A stretch of 10,162 nt of DNA from Bacteroidota bacterium (GTDB lineage Bacteria > Bacteroidota > Bacteroidia > Chitinophagales > Chitinophagaceae). Location of the stretch: the NCBI GenBank assembly GCA_021824855.1, contig JAKAJX010000015.1, forward strand, positions 1 through 10,162, given 5' to 3'. The notes below the pieces were generated by a model that had not been told where the DNA came from, ran no database searches, and saw only the letters and a list, made by a program, of their open reading frames with translations. Shown here one piece after another: positions 6,769 to 10,162 of the stretch (positions are counted from its first letter, which is position 1; every line of letters begins with the position of its first letter). The position numbers were made by a program, and so were the translations under genes.

Positions 6769-6810
6769 AATCCGCTTTATTTCGGCTATTGGCTAAAATA
6801 AGGCGGATTA
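6769..6810 (+). promoter_or_regulatory. Strong hairpin between acpP and fabF, no T-tract
   Basis: Bases 6769-6782 pair with 6797-6810 in a 14-bp stem (one G-T pair) around a 14-base loop. The stem core is AATCCGC/GCGGATT. The next bases are TCACTTAAAC, so there is no T-run and this is not a standard intrinsic terminator on either strand. I infer a partial terminator, or a processing or mRNA-protecting element that lets acpP mRNA outnumber fabF mRNA. The downstream rnc gene encodes the double-strand RNase, so the stem could also be a substrate. Confidence 0.6.
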
Positions 6811-6831
6811 TCACTTAAACAGGTTTCAAGT

Positions 6832-8085
6832 ATGGAATTAAACAGAGTTGTTGTTACCGGAATTGGGGCTATTACCCCAATTGGCAATAATGTAAATGAT
6901 TATTGGAATGGTTTAATTAATGGCATTTCAGGTGCTAATACCATTACCAATTTCGATGCTTCAAAATTTCGTACAAAATTTGCCTGTGAAGTAAAAGGAT
7001 TTGATCCTGTTCAGTTTCTTGATAGAAAAGAAGCCAGAAAAATTGATCGCTTTACACAGTTTGCATTAGTAGCCAGCGATCAAGCAATGGCAGATGCCGG
7101 ACTAAATAAAACCAATATTAACCCCGACAGAATTGGGGTTGTTTTTGCAAGTGGTATTGGTGGATTAATTACTTTTCAACAAGAAGTAATGGAATTTGCC
7201 AAAGGCGATGGCACTCCTCGTTTTAATCCATTCTTTATCCCTAAAATGATTTTAGATATTGCTGCAGGGCAAATATCTATGCGGCATAATTTACGCGGAC
7301 CCAACTTTGCAGTTGTAAGTGCATGTGCCAGCAGTACTAATGCCATCATTGAAGCGTACAATTTATTACAATTAGGCAAAGCCGATATTATTGTAAGTGG
7401 TGGAAGCGAAGCTGTAATAAGTGAAGCAGGTGTAGGCGGATTTAACGCCATGAAAGCCATGAGCGAAAGAAATGATGATCCTCAAACTGCCTCTCGCCCT
7501 TACGATAAAGATCGTGATGGTTTTGTAATGGGTGAAGCTTCGGGCGTTTTAATTTTAGAAACATTAAATCATGCATTGGCAAGAGGTGCAAAAATATATT
7601 GCGAAATTGCCGGCGGAGGAGCCAGTGCCGATGCTTATCATATTACCGCACCTCATCCGGAGGGTTTAGGAGCAAAAAATGTAATGCTCACAGCCTTAGC
7701 CGATGCTAATATGACCCCTGAAAATATTGACTACATTAATACACACGGCACTTCTACTCCTTTAGGCGATATTGCCGAAGTAAAAGCCATTACAAGCGTT
7801 TTTGGAGAACATGCTTATCGTTTAAACATAAGCGCTACCAAATCTATGACAGGGCACTGCTTAGGTGCTGCCGGCGTTATAGAAGCAATTGCTTGTATTA
7901 AAAGTGTTATACACGATATTGTACCTCCCACCATTAATCATTTTACAGACGATCCCGATTTGGATACAAAACTAAATTTTACGTTTAATAAGGCTCAAAA
8001 ACGTACAGTAAATGCAGCATTAAGTAATACATTCGGTTTTGGTGGACATAATGCCTGTGTAATTGTAAAAAAATATGTAGCTTAA
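6832..8085 (+). CDS. fabF: Beta-ketoacyl-[acyl-carrier-protein] synthase II
   Basis: FabF condenses malonyl-ACP with an acyl-ACP, releasing CO2, in each elongation round of type II fatty-acid synthesis. The 417-residue length is typical (E. coli about 412). The thiolase fold begins with RVVVTGIGAITPIGN. The nucleophile is Cys165 in VVSACASSTNA, with His305 in NTHGTSTPLGD, Lys337 in SATKSMTGH and His342 completing the C-H-H site, followed by the glycine-rich LGAAGVIEA. The GFGGHNACVI ending is also standard. It could be labelled FabB/FabF-type, but position and sequence favour FabF. The gene follows acpP after 94 bases that contain a hairpin and no separate promoter that I can see, and lies 5 bases ahead of rnc, so all three are probably co-transcribed. 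ATG 6832 gives the normal N-terminus. Confidence 0.96.
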   Translation: MELNRVVVTGIGAITPIGNNVNDYWNGLINGISGANTITNFDASKFRTKFACEVKGFDPVQFLDRKEARKIDRFTQFALVASDQAMADAGLNKTNINPDRIGVVFASGIGGLITFQQEVMEFAKGDGTPRFNPFFIPKMILDIAAGQISMRHNLRGPNFAVVSACASSTNAIIEAYNLLQLGKADIIVSGGSEAVISEAGVGGFNAMKAMSERNDDPQTASRPYDKDRDGFVMGEASGVLILETLNHALARGAKIYCEIAGGGASADAYHITAPHPEGLGAKNVMLTALADANMTPENIDYINTHGTSTPLGDIAEVKAITSVFGEHAYRLNISATKSMTGHCLGAAGVIEAIACIKSVIHDIVPPTINHFTDDPDLDTKLNFTFNKAQKRTVNAALSNTFGFGGHNACVIVKKYVA

Positions 8086-8090
8086 CAATT

Positions 8091-8798
8091 GTGCAATTCT
8101 TAAAAAAATTTATTCCCGTATCAAAAAAAAGCAAATTTCAGAAAGAAATTGCTAATGTTTTAAATCTAAAGCCAGGCAACGAAACACTCTATCGCATAGC
8201 ATTAAGTCATCGTTCAATTAGAGATACGCCAGATGAAAACAACGAACGCTTAGAATATTTAGGCGATGCAATTTTAAGCACCATTGTTGCCGATTATTTA
8301 TTTAAAAGATATCCTTACAAAGGCGAAGGATTTTTAACAGAAATGCGGAGTAAAATGGTGAATAGGCAGCAGCTAAATGATATTGCTGTTAAAATGGGTT
8401 TTAAAAAAGTTACCTTATACAATAAGTTTGATAACTCACTAAAAAGCAGCCAAATTTTTGGAAACACCTTAGAAGCAATAGTTGGTGCTATATACTTAGA
8501 CAAAGGTTATGCTAAAACGCAACAGTGGGTGTTAAAACAAATTGTTATTCCGCACATGTTTGTAGATGATTTAGAACAAATTGATATTAACCTTAAAAAC
8601 AAACTAATTGGATGGGCAAGTAAAAACAACAAGAATTTGGCATTTGAATTAGTAGATGAGAAATTAGAAAGTGGAAGAAGGGTTTTTACCATAAACACGG
8701 TGTTAGATGGCGAAATTTTATCGCAAGGAAAAGGTTTTAATAAAAAAGATGCCAGTCAAATTGCCGCTCAAGTTGCAATAGAAAAGTTAGGTTTATAA
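8091..8798 (+). CDS. rnc: Ribonuclease III (GTG start)
   Basis: RNase III cuts double-stranded RNA, in particular the rRNA precursor and structured mRNAs. The 235-residue protein has the catalytic domain (about 15-155) with the signature NERLEYLGDAIL (51-62), giving Glu52, Glu55 and Asp59. The second metal cluster is in FGNTLEAIVGAIYLDKGY: Glu128 matches the essential Glu117 of E. coli, but Asn125 stands where E. coli has Asp114. The dsRNA-binding domain covers about 166-235 and ends in the usual KKDASQIAAQVAIEKL. The start is GTG at 8091, 5 bases after the fabF stop; no in-frame ATG occurs before the middle of the catalytic domain. The tight spacing indicates translation coupled to fabF. It converges on the epimerase gene with a 13-base gap. 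Confidence 0.95.
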   Translation: MQFLKKFIPVSKKSKFQKEIANVLNLKPGNETLYRIALSHRSIRDTPDENNERLEYLGDAILSTIVADYLFKRYPYKGEGFLTEMRSKMVNRQQLNDIAVKMGFKKVTLYNKFDNSLKSSQIFGNTLEAIVGAIYLDKGYAKTQQWVLKQIVIPHMFVDDLEQIDINLKNKLIGWASKNNKNLAFELVDEKLESGRRVFTINTVLDGEILSQGKGFNKKDASQIAAQVAIEKLGL

Positions 8799-8811
8799 AT
8801 TAATACCCATT

Positions 8812-9216
8812 TTACTTTTTTACCTCTTCGCATAACTCAATTAATACTCCATTTGTTTCTTTTGGATGCAGAAAAAAGACCAATTTATTATCAGCCCCCA
8901 TTTTTGGTTCTTTATTCAAAAGTGTAAACCCTTCACTTACTAATCTTTTCATCTCTGCATAAATATCATCCACTTCAAATGCAATATGATGCAAACCCTC
9001 GCCCCTCTTTTCAATAAATTTTGCTATTACCCCATTTTCATCCATACTTTGTAACAATTCAATTTTCGATTCACCCACTTTAAAAAAGGCAGTATTTACC
9101 ATTTCGCTATCAACTTTTTCAAATTTATAGCACGAAGTATTCAAGATTTTCTCGAATAGCGGCACAGATGTATTAAAATTTTTTACCGCTATTCCAATAT
9201 GCTCAATTCTTTTCAT
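8812..9216 (-). CDS. mce: Methylmalonyl-CoA epimerase (VOC superfamily)
   Basis: The enzyme interconverts (2S)- and (2R)-methylmalonyl-CoA. This links propionyl-CoA carboxylation to the B12-dependent mutase that makes or uses succinyl-CoA. The 134 residues form the two beta-alpha-beta-beta-beta modules of the vicinal-oxygen-chelate fold. Visible family motifs are IEHIGIAVKN with metal-ligand candidate His6, KIELLQS (51-57), GEGLHHIAFEVDDI (72-85) with a His76/His77 ligand, and LHPKETNGVLIELCE (116-130) with Glu127, the usual metal ligand and base. Length is normal. Some VOC proteins are glyoxalases, but GLHHIAFEV plus HPK-x-x-NGVLIEL is the epimerase pattern. The gene is separate from carboxylase and mutase genes here. 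It diverges from the cysteine desulfurase gene across a 118-base gap. Confidence 0.92.
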   Translation of the reverse strand: MKRIEHIGIAVKNFNTSVPLFEKILNTSCYKFEKVDSEMVNTAFFKVGESKIELLQSMDENGVIAKFIEKRGEGLHHIAFEVDDIYAEMKRLVSEGFTLLNKEPKMGADNKLVFFLHPKETNGVLIELCEEVKK

Positions 9217-9273
9217 TTATCAATTTTTAGCTTACGAGATTCGGAATTTCAGCCCTGCTTTAATTCCATTAAG

Positions 9274-9303
9274 TTAATTATAAAACCTTAAATGCTATTT
9301 TTG
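9274..9303 (+). promoter_or_regulatory. Candidate promoter of the cysteine desulfurase gene
   Basis: TATTTTTG at 9296-9303 matches TAnnTTTG fully and is identical to the acpP -7 octamer. The -33 position, 19 bases upstream, reads TTA (9274-9276) instead of TTG, so it is probably weaker than the acpP promoter. The leader would be about 25 bases. Confidence 0.55.
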
Positions 9304-9334
9304 TGTTGTTAGTAAGAAAATAATAATCAATAGT

Positions 9335-10162
9335 ATGTTGAAGTTACCAATTTATTTAGATAATAACGCTACCACTCCAATGGATCCGAGAGTGTTAGAA
9401 GCCATGATTCCATATTTTACGGAACATTTCGGGAATGCGGCAAGTCGTAACCATCCATTTGGGTGGGAAGCCGAAGAAGCGGTAGATTATGCTCGTGAGC
9501 AAGTAGCCAAATTAATAGGTGCCGATCCTAAAGAAATTATTTTTACATCGGGGGCTACCGAAGGAGATAACCTTGCCATTAAAGGCATTTTTGAGATGTA
9601 TGCCAGTAAAGGCAACCACATAATTACTGCGGTTACTGAACATAAAGCAGTATTAGATACTTGTAAACATATTGAAAAAGCGGGTGGAGAAGTAACTTAT
9701 TTACAAGTAAATGCCGAAGGTTTAATAGACCTAACAGAATTAGAAGCTGCTATAAAGCCTACTACCATACTTATTGCCATTATGTATGCCAATAATGAAG
9801 TGGGTGTTATTCAGCCTGTAAAAGAAATTGCAGCTATTGCTAAAAAACATGGCGTTTTATTTTTTACCGATGCTACGCAAGCAGCAGGTAAAATTCCGGT
9901 AGATGTAATTAAAGATGGAATTGATTTATTGACATTTAGCGGCCATAAAATGTACGGACCAAAAGGGATTGGTGCTTTATATGTTCGCCGTAAAAACCCG
10001 CGTGTAAAAGTTACTGCTCAAATGGATGGTGGCGGACATGAGCGTGGCATGCGTAGCGGTACACTAAATGTTCCCGGAATTGTAGGTTTTGGTAAAGCCT
10101 GCGAACTATGCAGATTAGAAATGGAAGAAGACACTAAACGTATTAGCCAATTAAGGGATAAA
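9335..10162 (+). CDS. iscS: Cysteine desulfurase, IscS type (3' end outside window)
   Basis: This pyridoxal-phosphate enzyme takes sulfur from cysteine as a persulfide and passes it to iron-sulfur cluster scaffolds and to tRNA thiolation; it is cytosolic. The window holds 276 of about 380-405 residues. The frame is open to the last base. Visible are the N-terminal YLDNNATTPMDPRV, SGATEGDNLAIKG (PLP phosphate contacts), His103 in TEHKAV (stacks on PLP), the DATQAAG segment, the PLP-binding Lys205 in SGHKMYGPKG, and GGGHERGMRSGTLNV. His103 and Lys205 lie within one residue of E. coli IscS His104 and Lys206. The persulfide Cys loop lies beyond the window end, so IscS versus NifS cannot be fully settled. 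The sequence around GGGHERGMRSGT favours IscS. ATG 9335 gives the standard N-terminus and lies about 30 bases after a good -7 element. Confidence 0.95.
   Translation, partial: MLKLPIYLDNNATTPMDPRVLEAMIPYFTEHFGNAASRNHPFGWEAEEAVDYAREQVAKLIGADPKEIIFTSGATEGDNLAIKGIFEMYASKGNHIITAVTEHKAVLDTCKHIEKAGGEVTYLQVNAEGLIDLTELEAAIKPTTILIAIMYANNEVGVIQPVKEIAAIAKKHGVLFFTDATQAAGKIPVDVIKDGIDLLTFSGHKMYGPKGIGALYVRRKNPRVKVTAQMDGGGHERGMRSGTLNVPGIVGFGKACELCRLEMEEDTKRISQLRDK

Noticed and set aside
8799..8811. Terminator between rnc and mce
   Set aside because: The 13-base gap holds no inverted repeat.

Overview
The window comes from an AT-rich genome that looks like a member of the Bacteroidota, probably near the Chitinophagaceae or a related lineage (inference). 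The signs are: promoters of the Bacteroidota type (TTG, a spacer of about 19 bases, then TAnnTTTG), start codons with little or no Shine-Dalgarno sequence, the gene order acpP-fabF-rnc, a bacterial geranylgeranylglyceryl phosphate synthase, and a large adenosylcobalamin-dependent ribonucleotide reductase. All recognised genes are core metabolic or housekeeping genes. I see no insertion sequence, phage gene, CRISPR array, tRNA or rRNA.

Layout. Bases 1-807 hold the 3' part of dxs (first step of the MEP isoprenoid pathway). It converges on a PcrB/GGGPS-family gene at 804-1559 (-), and the two genes share a TTAA stop overlap. A 349-base gene-free stretch (1560-1908) carries a candidate promoter, a nested inverted repeat and a DnaA-box-like site. 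The class II ribonucleotide reductase gene follows (1909-5289, +) and ends at a clear intrinsic terminator. A small two-helix membrane protein of YcxB type (5381-5854, +) converges on a GNAT acetyltransferase (5869-6297, -). Next is the fatty-acid/RNA-processing cluster acpP-fabF-rnc (6501-8798, +), with a strong promoter before acpP and a 14-bp hairpin between acpP and fabF. A methylmalonyl-CoA epimerase gene (8812-9216, -) converges on rnc. It diverges from an IscS-type cysteine desulfurase gene (9335 onward, +) that is cut by the window end.

How the genes relate. AcpP carries the acyl chains that FabF elongates, and rnc is the usual third gene of this cluster. Dxs supplies isoprenoid precursors, and the GGGPS-like enzyme would use a long prenyl diphosphate to make an archaeal-type ether-lipid precursor; they meet tail to tail and are not an operon. 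Two genes link to vitamin B12: the reductase uses adenosylcobalamin directly, and the epimerase feeds or drains the B12-dependent methylmalonyl-CoA mutase. The rest look like separate transcription units.

I found no convincing new multi-gene system. The items most worth a second look are the bacterial GGGPS, the control region upstream of the reductase, the hairpin between acpP and fabF, and an Asp-to-Asn change at a metal-binding position of RNase III.
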